Below, piece after piece: positions 53,025 to 61,219 of a stretch of DNA of 64,000 nucleotides. Within the stretch, counting starts at the first letter, position 1, and every line of letters begins with the position of its first letter. Below the pieces are notes generated by a model. It made no database searches and had not been told where the DNA came from. It saw only the letters and a list, made by a program, of their open reading frames with translations. The translations under genes were made by a program, and so were the position numbers. This stretch comes from Haloarcula mannanilytica (GTDB lineage: Archaea; Halobacteriota; Halobacteria; Halobacteriales; Haloarculaceae): NCBI RefSeq assembly GCF_005406125.1, contig NZ_BIXZ01000006.1, positions 165,504 through 229,503 on the forward strand, read 5' to 3'.

Positions 53025-54059
53025 ATGAGCAAGGACATCAAATTCGAGTACAACGTGCCTGTCTTCGCCGGTGCCCCCGATGCCGGTGACGACGAGCCTG
53101 TGCACCGTGATACGCCCGAATACGAGGCGCTAGACTGGGAGACGACAAAGATGGGTATCGAGACGGCCGAAGAACTGGGCTTCGATGCCGCGTGGGCACC
53201 CGACCATCTGATGCTCGGCCGCGACCGCGCCGAGTACGAGTGCTGGACGCTGCTGTCGGCGATGGCCGGGTTCACTGACGACATCAACCTCGGCTCACTC
53301 GTCCTCTGCAACGACTACCGGAACCCGGCGCTGGTCGCGAAAATGGCCGCGACCCTCGATGTCATCTCCGAGGGCCGCCTCGAACTCGGTCTGGGGGCCG
53401 GCTGGCACGAACCGGAGTACGAGGCCTACAACTGGGAGTACCGCGACGGGTTCGAGCGGTTGATGCGCCTTGATGAGTCCATTCGGCTGATGAAGCGGAT
53501 GTGGGACGCCGGGGGCGACGGCGCGAGCTTCGACGGCGACCACTACCAGATTTCTGACGCCCCGTGTGCCCCCACGCCCGTGCAGGACCCTCACCCGGAG
53601 ATTCTCGTCGGCGGTCAGGGCGAGCAGGTGACGCTCAAACTCGTCGCCAAACACGCCGACGTGTGGAACACGGACGTGTTCAACGGCGATGTCGAGACAC
53701 TCGAACACAAGACCGGGGTCATCGAAGACCACTGTGAGACTGTCGGCCGCGACCCCGACGAGATAGAGTACTCCTGGGACGGTCACGTCATCTGTACGCG
53801 GGACGAGGAGAAGTTCGACCGGCTCGTCGACCTGATGACGCCCATCCAGTTCGAGGAGGAGTACCAGGACCAGGCACCGATTGAAACTGAATCGGATGCC
53901 CGCGAGTTCTTCATCATGGGAACGCCCGAAGAGTGTGCTGAGGCCATCGAACGCCGGATCGACGCCGGCGTCACCAAGTTCCAGTGTTGGTTCATCGACT
54001 TCCCCGACACGAGTGGGATGGAACTGTTCGCTGACGAGGTCATGCCTCAGTTCCAGTAA
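53025..54059 (+). CDS. Luciferase-like (LLM) oxidoreductase, probably F420-dependent
   Basis: 344 residues with the LLM TIM-barrel features: GFDAAWAPDHLMLG, NPALVAKMAATLDVIS, GRLELGLGAGWHEPEYEAY and PEILVGGQGEQVTLKLVAKHAD. The close subfamilies in archaea and actinobacteria use coenzyme F420, and one well-known member, F420-dependent glucose-6-phosphate dehydrogenase, oxidises a sugar at C1. It starts three bases after the dehydratase stop, so it is part of the catabolic operon. No other C1 dehydrogenase of known type is in the locus, so this may oxidise L-rhamnose to its lactone. FMN use is the alternative. Confidence 0.85.
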   Translation: MSKDIKFEYNVPVFAGAPDAGDDEPVHRDTPEYEALDWETTKMGIETAEELGFDAAWAPDHLMLGRDRAEYECWTLLSAMAGFTDDINLGSLVLCNDYRNPALVAKMAATLDVISEGRLELGLGAGWHEPEYEAYNWEYRDGFERLMRLDESIRLMKRMWDAGGDGASFDGDHYQISDAPCAPTPVQDPHPEILVGGQGEQVTLKLVAKHADVWNTDVFNGDVETLEHKTGVIEDHCETVGRDPDEIEYSWDGHVICTRDEEKFDRLVDLMTPIQFEEEYQDQAPIETESDAREFFIMGTPEECAEAIERRIDAGVTKFQCWFIDFPDTSGMELFADEVMPQFQ

Positions 54060-54154
54060 TACTGAACTCGGGGTTCGGATTCTTTTGGAGCCATTCAATT
54101 TTTTTGTCCAGCATCCGGTAGTAGATAGTGGTATCCCAGTTGGCTCCGCCCCTG

Positions 54155-54169
54155 TCCGATAATACCGGA
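54155..54169. promoter_or_regulatory. Operator-like palindrome before the second IclR gene
   Basis: TCCGATAATACCGGA, a near-perfect palindrome (TCC-GG-TATTA-TC-GGA on the other strand), placed directly before the TATA box at 54174. Two near-identical copies occur at 41561 and 41728. The site just upstream of the promoter elements is typical for an activator or autoregulator. Confidence 0.65.
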
Positions 54170-54173
54170 AAGG

Positions 54174-54179
54174 TTTATC
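54174..54179 (+). promoter_or_regulatory. TATA box of the second IclR gene
   Basis: TTTATC centred about 28 bases before the ATG at 54205, consistent with a leaderless message. Confidence 0.55.
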
Positions 54180-54204
54180 TCAGAGCGCCCACTTTATCCG
54201 TCAT

Positions 54205-54963
54205 ATGAGCACCACCGTGCCGGTCAAGGCGGCGAAGATCTCTCTCGAAATCGTGGAGATACTGCGGGAGCGAAACGGCGCTGGCGTGTCCGAGATTGCC
54301 CGAGCAGTGGACAAGCCGACCAGTACCGTTCACGACCACCTCCAGACGCTTGAGCAGGAGGAGTACCTCGTCAAAGAGGGGACCGAGTATCACGTCAGTA
54401 CCCGGTTCCTCCAGCTTGGGAATCAGGCGCGGTCGCGCAAGAAAGTGTACGAAATCGCCCGACCGGAAGTCGACGAGCTGGCGGAAAAGACCGGTGAACA
54501 CGCAAATCTGATGATCGAAGAACACGGCCTCGGGGTGTTTCTGTACAAAGCTCGCGGGCCTGATGCCGTCCAACTGGATACCCACGCTGGGATGCGCGTC
54601 CCGCTGCAGACGACCGCGCTCGGGAAGACGATCATGGCGTTCCGCCCGCGCTCGGAAGTCGAGTCGTACCTCGACAGACACGGCATGCCGGAGATAACGG
54701 AGCGGAGTATCACGGACAGGGAAGAACTGTTCGAGACACTCGATCAGGTGCGGGAGCGCGGCTACGCCTACGACGACGAGGAGCGGGTCAAAGGCATGCG
54801 GTGTCTGGCTGCACCGATTACGGATCAGGACGACCGTGCAATCGCCGCGGTCAGCGTCTCCGGTCCGAAAAGCCGAATGCAAGGAGATCGGTTCTCTGAG
54901 GAAATCCCGGAACAGATCCTCCGCAGTGCGAACGTCATCGAGGTGAACCTCACGTACTCGTGA
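54205..54963 (+). CDS. IclR-family transcriptional regulator, second copy
   Basis: 252 residues. Winged helix with recognition region PTSTVHDHLQTLEQEEYL, then the IclR effector domain ending SANVIEVNLTYS. Alignable end to end with the regulator at 40135-40902. It lies inside the L-rhamnose locus, between the LLM gene and the FAH hydrolase gene, and so is the likely regulator of that locus, with a 6-deoxysugar or sugar-acid effector. The upstream palindrome suggests it also controls itself. Confidence 0.9.
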   Translation: MSTTVPVKAAKISLEIVEILRERNGAGVSEIARAVDKPTSTVHDHLQTLEQEEYLVKEGTEYHVSTRFLQLGNQARSRKKVYEIARPEVDELAEKTGEHANLMIEEHGLGVFLYKARGPDAVQLDTHAGMRVPLQTTALGKTIMAFRPRSEVESYLDRHGMPEITERSITDREELFETLDQVRERGYAYDDEERVKGMRCLAAPITDQDDRAIAAVSVSGPKSRMQGDRFSEEIPEQILRSANVIEVNLTYS

Positions 54964-55009
54964 CGACCAAGCACAACAGTTAGGTACCCGGCCACTGCAG
55001 TCTTCGGTG

Positions 55010-55852
55010 ATGCAGTTCGCCCGCTATACGACTGATGGAACCCCCCAGTGGGGGATCCGTCAAGACGACGAGATCGTACCGCTCAACGGCCTCAGAGAGG
55101 ATGTCACGTACCAGCAGCTCACTGATCCAGGGTTCCTTCGAGTCGTCGAAGACGCCGTCGACGCGGCGGCGGACCGAGCGATTCCCGTCGAAGACGCCAA
55201 ACTACTCGCACCTGTTCCCCAGCCCGGGAAAATCGTCTGTGTCGGGCTGAACTACCACGACCACGCCGAGGAACAAAACGAGGAGGTCCCGGAGCGGCCG
55301 CTGTTGTTCGGGAAGGCCGGCACCGCGGTCACGAACCCCGGCGACCCGATTGTCCACCCGGCGGCCATCGATGAAGTCGACTACGAAGTCGAACTCGGCG
55401 TCGTCATCGGTCGGACCGCGAAGGATGTCCCCGCGGCAGACGCCCGCGACTACGTCGCTGGCTACACCGCAGTCAACGACGTGAGCGGGCGGGACGCGCA
55501 GTTCGAGGACGAACAGTTCTTCCGCGGGAAGAGCTACGACACGTTCGCCCCGATGGGGCCGACGCTGGTCCCCGACAACGAACTTGACCCGTCGAGCCTT
55601 GACGTGGCCTGCCGCGTGAACGGCGAGACCAAGCAGTCCTCGAACACAGAGGAGTTCATCTTCGATGTCTCGGAAGTCGTCGAGTACATCAGCGGCATCA
55701 CCACACTCCGCCCCGGCGATGTCATCTCGACGGGGACACCGGGCGGCGTCGGTATCTTCCGTGACCCGCCGGAACTACTCGAACCCGGAGACACTGTCGA
55801 CGTTGAGATCGAAGGGATCGGGACCCTGACGAACCCAGTTGTCGGCGAATAG
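55010..55852 (+). CDS. Fumarylacetoacetate hydrolase-family 2,4-diketo-3-deoxy-L-rhamnonate hydrolase
   Basis: 280 residues from the ATG at 55010 (a GTG codon lies directly before). FAH-fold metal ligands E126 and E128 (VDYEVELG) and D157 (AVNDVSGRD), the NYHDHAEE segment (80-87) and K174 (FRGKSYDTFAPMGP). Ends with RPGDVISTGTPGGVG, typical of the family. In the diketo-hydrolase route this enzyme splits 2,4-diketo-3-deoxy-L-rhamnonate into pyruvate and L-lactate, which matches the LutABC-type genes in the same locus. Family members also handle other acylpyruvates, so substrate assignment is contextual. Confidence 0.87.
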   Translation: MQFARYTTDGTPQWGIRQDDEIVPLNGLREDVTYQQLTDPGFLRVVEDAVDAAADRAIPVEDAKLLAPVPQPGKIVCVGLNYHDHAEEQNEEVPERPLLFGKAGTAVTNPGDPIVHPAAIDEVDYEVELGVVIGRTAKDVPAADARDYVAGYTAVNDVSGRDAQFEDEQFFRGKSYDTFAPMGPTLVPDNELDPSSLDVACRVNGETKQSSNTEEFIFDVSEVVEYISGITTLRPGDVISTGTPGGVGIFRDPPELLEPGDTVDVEIEGIGTLTNPVVGE

Positions 55853-56073
55853 GAACGATATATCTATATTCTGATTTTTCTCCCTCTTTGCTGATCTTGC
55901 ACGTTCATATTTTGCGCATATAATCGTGAATCTGGTCAGGTATCCTTGTATTCTGAACCGCGTCCCAGACCGCGGTCCAACTACGCTCGCCCAGATCGCT
56001 CCTGATCTGGTGGTCCAATCCCCGGGAGGCAAGACGTTTTGTGGGGGCTCCGAGTAACGCCACCAACGGACCG

Positions 56074-57078
56074 ATGGACGACCGAACCAGTGCAACTCCT
56101 GAGACGGAGATCGCGTCACTGCTTGCACAAGGGCGGACGGCCGACGCGCTGACAGCCCTCGAACAGCTCTCCACGGCAGAGTCCGCCGACCGACAGGCGT
56201 GTCTGCGGTCGCTGAAGGCGACCGCCGACGACCGACCGGAGCTATTTGAAGACGTACTGACACCGCTTACCGAGTTTTTGAGCGACACTGATCGGCCGAC
56301 GAGACTCACGGCGGCGAAGTTGTTCGTTGCGGTCAGCGAGGGCGTCCCGGAGATCGTGGTTCCAGCCGTCCCGACACTCGCCGAGCGACTGGCAGACGAG
56401 TCCGAGTTCTACTACGTTCGCGCCCGGTGTGCGGAGGCGCTTGGCTATATCGCCGTCGACCACCCTGATGCGGTCGCCTCGCCCGAGATTATAGCGGACT
56501 TGCGTGTCAGCCTGGAGTTCGACGAACCCGAAGTAAAGGAGAAACTGGCCAAGGCGCTGTGCCACGTCGCACTCGGCGATCCTGACAGGCTCCGTCATCA
56601 GGTCGCCTCGCTCGCCGACCACCTCCAAGCGGACAACGAACTGGTCCGGTATCACCTGAACACAGCCATCGTCGTGATCGGCTGTGCTCGTCCGGAACGG
56701 CTCACGGACGCGACAGAGACACTCCTAGCCTGTCTGGAAGACCAAAACCAATACGTTCGTGGCCGCGCAGCCGAAGCGCTCGGCCTGCTCGCCGGCGCTG
56801 ATGGCGAAACGTCAGTTCCAACTGACAGACTTGAAGCGCTCTCAGCGGACGAGGAATTCGTTGCGGACCGAGTCCGGTTTGCACTGTCTCAGTGTCGTTC
56901 GGATGCAACCGATGCTAGTACAACAGACATAGCCACGATAGACGCAATTCGAACACAGACGACCGACATCGCTGCCGAGATTCGGGCACCGGATACTGAT
57001 GGCGAGTGCCCACATTGTGGACTGTCGTTTCCCGAATCCGGCCCGCCACTCTGTCCGGGTTGTGGAACACCGCTGTGA
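56074..57078 (+). CDS. HEAT-repeat protein with C-terminal zinc ribbon
   Basis: 334 residues from the ATG at 56074. A GTG at 56041 is an alternative start. Residues 20-270 are alpha-helical repeats of the HEAT type (e.g. FVAVSEGVPEIVVPAVPTLA, RARCAEALGYIAVDHPDAV, GRAAEALGLLAGADGE). The last 30 residues carry CPHCG and CPGCG, a zinc ribbon. Such proteins usually act as scaffolds. Partner unknown. It stands alone between the rhamnose locus and a convergent membrane-protein gene. Confidence 0.8.
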   Translation: MDDRTSATPETEIASLLAQGRTADALTALEQLSTAESADRQACLRSLKATADDRPELFEDVLTPLTEFLSDTDRPTRLTAAKLFVAVSEGVPEIVVPAVPTLAERLADESEFYYVRARCAEALGYIAVDHPDAVASPEIIADLRVSLEFDEPEVKEKLAKALCHVALGDPDRLRHQVASLADHLQADNELVRYHLNTAIVVIGCARPERLTDATETLLACLEDQNQYVRGRAAEALGLLAGADGETSVPTDRLEALSADEEFVADRVRFALSQCRSDATDASTTDIATIDAIRTQTTDIAAEIRAPDTDGECPHCGLSFPESGPPLCPGCGTPL

Positions 57079-57302
57079 GCGGATGGCCGATTCGCTGGTA
57101 ATTGACCCGACCACGAAGACACATGAAATAAGACCGGCAGAGATTCGAGCGGTCGGTGAGATGATATATTTCCAAATAGTCTATATATACTATTATAAAG
57201 TTCAGTTCTAGATGTAAAATCCAACTATAGGACTATATTGTTTGTTTTTGAAATATAGTATGGGTATAGACAGCTATCTGTTCCGCAGATTCTAAAGAAA
57301 GA
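57079..57302. other. AT-rich convergent intergenic region
   Basis: 224 bases between two convergent genes, strongly AT-rich from about 57165 to 57260. Both transcripts should end here. No clear hairpin was found, though T-rich runs fit archaeal termination. Confidence 0.4.
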
Positions 57303-58628
57303 TCAGTGTGCCGTGGGGGCACCAAGTGAGACACCAGCCAGGAAAATCGGCATGCCGGCGATAGCAGTTGCGGCAGCATACGCAACGGCGATAGGAACAA
57401 AGAGCACACCTAACCCAAACGGCGCTGGCAGGACCGGCAATACAAGCAGCACCGAGACAACGAACCCGACCGCGGCTGTTTTAATCGCAAGTCCACGGCG
57501 TCCGGTGCCGACTGCGTATCCGACTGGGAGGAGCGTGAACAATGGGCCTAAAACCAAACCACTAACCACCAGCGGGAGCGGCGACCCGTTTGAGGCAAAC
57601 AGTGACGCCCCCACGATAGTTGCGCCGATAGCGATACTCGCCCCGATCGCCGCACCACCGAGGAGCGTCCGGTAAGTCAGGCGTTCGCGGACCCGATGGC
57701 GCGAGAGAGCGATTCCACAGAGGAGCAACCCACTGCCGCCACCGAACAGCGGCGCAGCGGTCACACCGAACCGAACCACACCGGCGACCGACAGCAGCGA
57801 CAGCACTGTCGCCACTGTGCCGATACCAGCGACGACACGGCCGGCCGACCCCCGATGTTGTCGCAGGTCCCAGTTGAGCCATCCGACCCCGCCGGCCGCA
57901 GCACTGACAGCGAGTGTAAACACCGCTGTCGGCAGTGTCAGATAGGCGAGGGCCTTCACCGCCATCACGGGGCTGAGAAGCGACCCGACAGCGACGAGGC
58001 TCAACAGCGGCCCGAGCGAGGTATCGTGGGGGACGAACGTTACGATGCTCCCGGTATCGAGTTCTGTTAGCGTCATCCGGCGGCCGTCGTCTGAGACGGT
58101 CGCCCCGTCGATAGCCCACCCGACCCGCATTCCATCGGGTGCGATGACGATCAGCCGGTCGGCCCCGAGACCGTCGAGGTTGCGATAGCCGTACGCTTCC
58201 GTGAACTCGCCGGTGCGGACCGCACCACCGACGGACTGCGCGGCAAAATCAGCCTCGCGGTAGCGCAGCGTAACGACACCGTTTGTCGACACGTTCGCGT
58301 CCACCAACTCGGTGTCCCACATCGCCCTCTCCGCGATGGCAGTCCGAACAGTCTCGTTTGTCCGGAGACGTGTTGTGCCGTCAGATTCAGCCAGATGGTT
58401 GCGAACGACCCATGTGGCGCTGCCGTTTCCGTGGACGGAGAGGGTCGCGTTGCTGTGGGTGACAGTGACCGAAACGCCATGCGCTTTGGCCGTCGATTCG
58501 AACGAGTCACCGCAGGCGTCACAGAGCGGCCGCGGCGGCGGCGCTGCGCCAACTGGCGCGATAGCACCCAGAAGCGCCAGACAGACGATACCGAGGAGGG
58601 CAAGGGAGTACAGTCGATGCGGGGCCAT
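57303..58628 (-). CDS. Membrane protein with external N-terminal domain
   Basis: 441 residues. A Sec-type signal peptide (about 5-28, ending PVGAA), then an external beta-rich domain of about 180 residues with a CDAC pair near residue 38. After that come about eight hydrophobic segments (220-435), including a glycine-rich one (FGGGSGLLLCGIAL). No family recognised with certainty. Divergent from the ABC exporter genes, which may or may not be related. Confidence 0.72.
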   Translation of the reverse strand: MAPHRLYSLALLGIVCLALLGAIAPVGAAPPPRPLCDACGDSFESTAKAHGVSVTVTHSNATLSVHGNGSATWVVRNHLAESDGTTRLRTNETVRTAIAERAMWDTELVDANVSTNGVVTLRYREADFAAQSVGGAVRTGEFTEAYGYRNLDGLGADRLIVIAPDGMRVGWAIDGATVSDDGRRMTLTELDTGSIVTFVPHDTSLGPLLSLVAVGSLLSPVMAVKALAYLTLPTAVFTLAVSAAAGGVGWLNWDLRQHRGSAGRVVAGIGTVATVLSLLSVAGVVRFGVTAAPLFGGGSGLLLCGIALSRHRVRERLTYRTLLGGAAIGASIAIGATIVGASLFASNGSPLPLVVSGLVLGPLFTLLPVGYAVGTGRRGLAIKTAAVGFVVSVLLVLPVLPAPFGLGVLFVPIAVAYAAATAIAGMPIFLAGVSLGAPTAH

Positions 58629-58877
58629 GTAACATACTCATTCTGTCATGTGTTAAGAACCATCGATAGCTCAAACGACGGTCCCACCAACACAAACCAG
58701 GGGTATGTCAGGAGATACTCACCGAGTGTCGTCCCGTTCGATGACCACTCACTATCAACCACATCATTTGGAGGGCGATGAAAGTCGGTACTGTCCGCGG
58801 TCGATAGATCTATTTGGTATGTTCTTGCCCAGTAAAACAACTTATATTCGCGGAACGTCGATGGTAGGGAGAATCAC

Positions 58878-59627
58878 GTGCCAGCAATCGAAATCGAGTC
58901 GCTCGGAAAGTTGTACGGCGACGTAACCGCGATATCGGACCTCTCGCTGTCCATTGCCGACGGCGAACTGTTCGGATTGCTCGGCCCGAACGGGGCCGGG
59001 AAGACCACGACGATGGAGATACTCACCGGTCAGATTGTTCCGGAGAGTGGCCGCGTCGCGGTGTTGGATGTCGACCCCACGACCCGGCCGACGGCGGTCC
59101 GGGAAACGGTCGGAATCCTCCCCGAAAAGGAATCGCCGCCGAGTTTCATGACTCCGAGAGAGTATTTCGACTTCGTCGGTGCGGTCAGGGGCATGCCAGA
59201 CGAGACGGTGACCGAGCGTACCGAGTCATGGGCCGAACGCCTCGGCTTTCGGGCAAAGCTCGACACGCTGTCCTCGGACCTCTCGCGGGGCCAACAGCAG
59301 AAGGTAATGATCGCCGCCGCGTTCTTCCACGAACCCGCCGTCGTGTTCATCGACGAACCGCTTGCGAACCTCGATCCTATCGTTCAGGAGCGGGTCAAAC
59401 GCTTCCTGCTGTCCTACCAGGCGGCCGGCAACACGATTGTCGTCACAACACATGACGTGGACGTGGCTGCCGAGCTCTGTTCGCGGGTCGGCATCATGTA
59501 CGGCAGCGATCTCGTGGCAGATGTCCGGCCGTCGGAACTCGATGCCGGCGTGTCGCTTCTGGACGTGTTTCTGGACCATGTCGATGCAAGCGTCGACGAC
59601 GACAAACCGCTGGCAAGCCATGAGTGA
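58878..59627 (+). CDS. ABC exporter ATP-binding protein
   Basis: 249 residues from a GTG at 58878. Walker A LGPNGAGKTTTMEIL, signature LSRGQQQKVMIAAAFF, Walker B VVFIDEPLANLDP, H-loop VVTTHDVDVAAEL. This is the ABC-2 type ATPase (CcmA/NatA-like). A TATA-like CTTATATTCG is about 33 bases upstream. Its stop overlaps the permease start by eight bases (ATGAGTGA). Confidence 0.9.
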   Translation: MPAIEIESLGKLYGDVTAISDLSLSIADGELFGLLGPNGAGKTTTMEILTGQIVPESGRVAVLDVDPTTRPTAVRETVGILPEKESPPSFMTPREYFDFVGAVRGMPDETVTERTESWAERLGFRAKLDTLSSDLSRGQQQKVMIAAAFFHEPAVVFIDEPLANLDPIVQERVKRFLLSYQAAGNTIVVTTHDVDVAAELCSRVGIMYGSDLVADVRPSELDAGVSLLDVFLDHVDASVDDDKPLASHE

Positions 59628-61053
59628 TGGCCGGACGCGGAGAGTGTTCGTCGAGATGCTCCGCGAGGAGTGGCGACTCCACAGTCGACTCTTTCGCGGC
59701 AGTCACTTCTCCATGTTTCCGGTGCTTATCTGTCTCCTCGTCGCGGGCGCGGCCAAGCTGCTCGCTGTCACCGGGACTGCACCGGAGACAGTGTTTGCCG
59801 GCCTTCACGCACTCGTGTTTGTCTTCGGGCTCCACACGGGCTCAATCGGCTTCGTCGGGCGGGACGCCCTCCGGAACCTCATCGGTGACGTAACGCTACT
59901 GGTCTTTTCGGCCCGGACGCTCCCGCTTTCCCAGCGGAAGCTACTTGGGCTGTTTGTCGTCAAGGACGGGCTGTACTACGCAGTGTTGTTTCTGTTGCCG
60001 TTCGCCCTCGGAACGGTACTGGCGGTCACGGGTCTCGGGAATCCGGCCTTTGCGGCGAAGACTGTCTCGCTTCTGTGGATCACCCTGACGCTGACGTTCG
60101 TCCTCGGGATGGGGACGACGATCGCGGCTCTCGGACTCGCCGGTCGGGGCGTCCCCGGACTGGCGTTGCTCGCTGTCCCAGTCGTCGCAATCGCCACAGC
60201 GGTCGTTGCTGGCCTCAATCTCCCGGCCTACACCCCGTACGGTCTGTTTCTCGAACCGACACTTCCGCGAGTCGGCGCGACGGGAGTGTGTCTGCTGGGC
60301 GTGTTTGTGGTCGGCGCGGCCACGTTCGACGCGACTGCGCCCACCCCCGCTCGGACGGTCGAACCGGCCTTCCGCCGCTGGTGGCGGCGGGTCGGCGACC
60401 CCGTCGCAGCAAAGAGCCTGCTCGACATCCACCGGAGCGCCGGGGGGTTCGGAAAAGTGCTGTTCTCGGCCGCGGTGCTGTTCGGAGTCACCGCGGCGCT
60501 CGTCGATTTCGCCGGACAGATCACGGGCGTGCGACCATCTCCCGGAATCTCGTTCGGTGCGATACTCGGACTGTCGGGGTTTACGACCTACAACTGGCTC
60601 ACCCAATCCGACGACGTAGATCTGTATTTTGCCCATCCCCTCGCCGTGAAAGCCGTGTTCGCAGGGAAGTTCCGGGCGTTCCTCCTGCTCGGTCCGCTGG
60701 TCGGTCTCGTATTCTACGGACTGGCACTCGCCTGGCGCGGCGGACCGCGTATCGAAGCGGCCGTCGGGGCTGTCCTGCTCGTCGGCGTCGCGTGCTACAT
60801 CTTCGGAACGACGGTGTATCTCACCGGACTCTCCCCGAACGAGTTCCTCTTCGATACGGCCCTGTTCGCTGTTTTCGGCGCAGCGCTGGTCGTCCCGTTG
60901 GTTCCGATCCTCATAATCGGGTTCGCTATCTCACCTGTGTCCGGACCTCTCCTCGCCGCACTCGGTGGGTTCGGGGGCGTCCTCGCCATTGTCGGTGTCA
61001 CTCTCTACCGCCGGTCGCTGCCGAAGTGGTCCAAACGGTATCAACAGGCGTGA
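59620..61053 (+). CDS. ABC exporter membrane protein
   Basis: 477 residues from the ATG at 59620. The open frame extends 258 bases upstream within the ATPase gene, but the eight-base overlap marks the true junction. About 12 hydrophobic segments in two halves, separated by a cytoplasmic loop (about 225-270) with RRWWRRVGDPVAAKSLLDIH. Pairs with the preceding ATPase. Substrate unknown. The following iron-type binding proteins are in a separate transcription unit. Confidence 0.82.
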   Translation: MSDGRTRRVFVEMLREEWRLHSRLFRGSHFSMFPVLICLLVAGAAKLLAVTGTAPETVFAGLHALVFVFGLHTGSIGFVGRDALRNLIGDVTLLVFSARTLPLSQRKLLGLFVVKDGLYYAVLFLLPFALGTVLAVTGLGNPAFAAKTVSLLWITLTLTFVLGMGTTIAALGLAGRGVPGLALLAVPVVAIATAVVAGLNLPAYTPYGLFLEPTLPRVGATGVCLLGVFVVGAATFDATAPTPARTVEPAFRRWWRRVGDPVAAKSLLDIHRSAGGFGKVLFSAAVLFGVTAALVDFAGQITGVRPSPGISFGAILGLSGFTTYNWLTQSDDVDLYFAHPLAVKAVFAGKFRAFLLLGPLVGLVFYGLALAWRGGPRIEAAVGAVLLVGVACYIFGTTVYLTGLSPNEFLFDTALFAVFGAALVVPLVPILIIGFAISPVSGPLLAALGGFGGVLAIVGVTLYRRSLPKWSKRYQQA

Positions 61054-61123
61054 ACTGACAACGCCGCCGGTCAGGAGTGACTGGCGAGTGAGCGTTCTGG
61101 CTTCTCTGACACCACTTTGATAG

Positions 61124-61140
61124 CTCTCTCTCTCTCTCTC
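61124..61140. repeat. Short CT microsatellite
   Basis: 17 bases of alternating C and T in the intergenic region upstream of the iron-type lipoproteins. Such runs can change length by slippage. No effect can be shown. Confidence 0.7.
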
Positions 61141-61191
61141 GGGCGGAAATGCCCCTAGCAATACTTTCGGCGCGCCTAAAACCGAAAGCGG

Positions 61192-61197
61192 TTTATG
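61192..61197 (+). promoter_or_regulatory. TATA box of the iron-binding lipoprotein operon
   Basis: TTTATG centred about 26 bases before the ATG at 61220, giving a leaderless transcript. The DtxR-type palindrome lies between this box and the start codon. Confidence 0.6.
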
Positions 61198-61200
61198 TTG

Positions 61201-61216
61201 TTTAGGCCACCCTAAA
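61201..61216. promoter_or_regulatory. DtxR/Idr-type iron operator
   Basis: TTTAGG-CCAC-CCTAAA, a perfect six-base palindrome with a four-base spacer, of the TTAGGnnnnCCTAA form bound by DtxR-family iron repressors (Idr/SirR in haloarchaea). It covers the space between TATA box and start codon, where bound repressor would block initiation. Confidence 0.7.
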
Positions 61217-61219
61217 ATT

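Noticed and set aside
54175..54882. Long frame antisense to the second IclR gene
   Set aside because: No motif; the plus strand encodes a full IclR regulator.
61124..61140. CT run as a phase-variation switch for the lipoprotein operon
   Set aside because: It lies upstream of both TATA box and start and outside any coding frame, so slippage would not turn a gene on or off in an obvious way.
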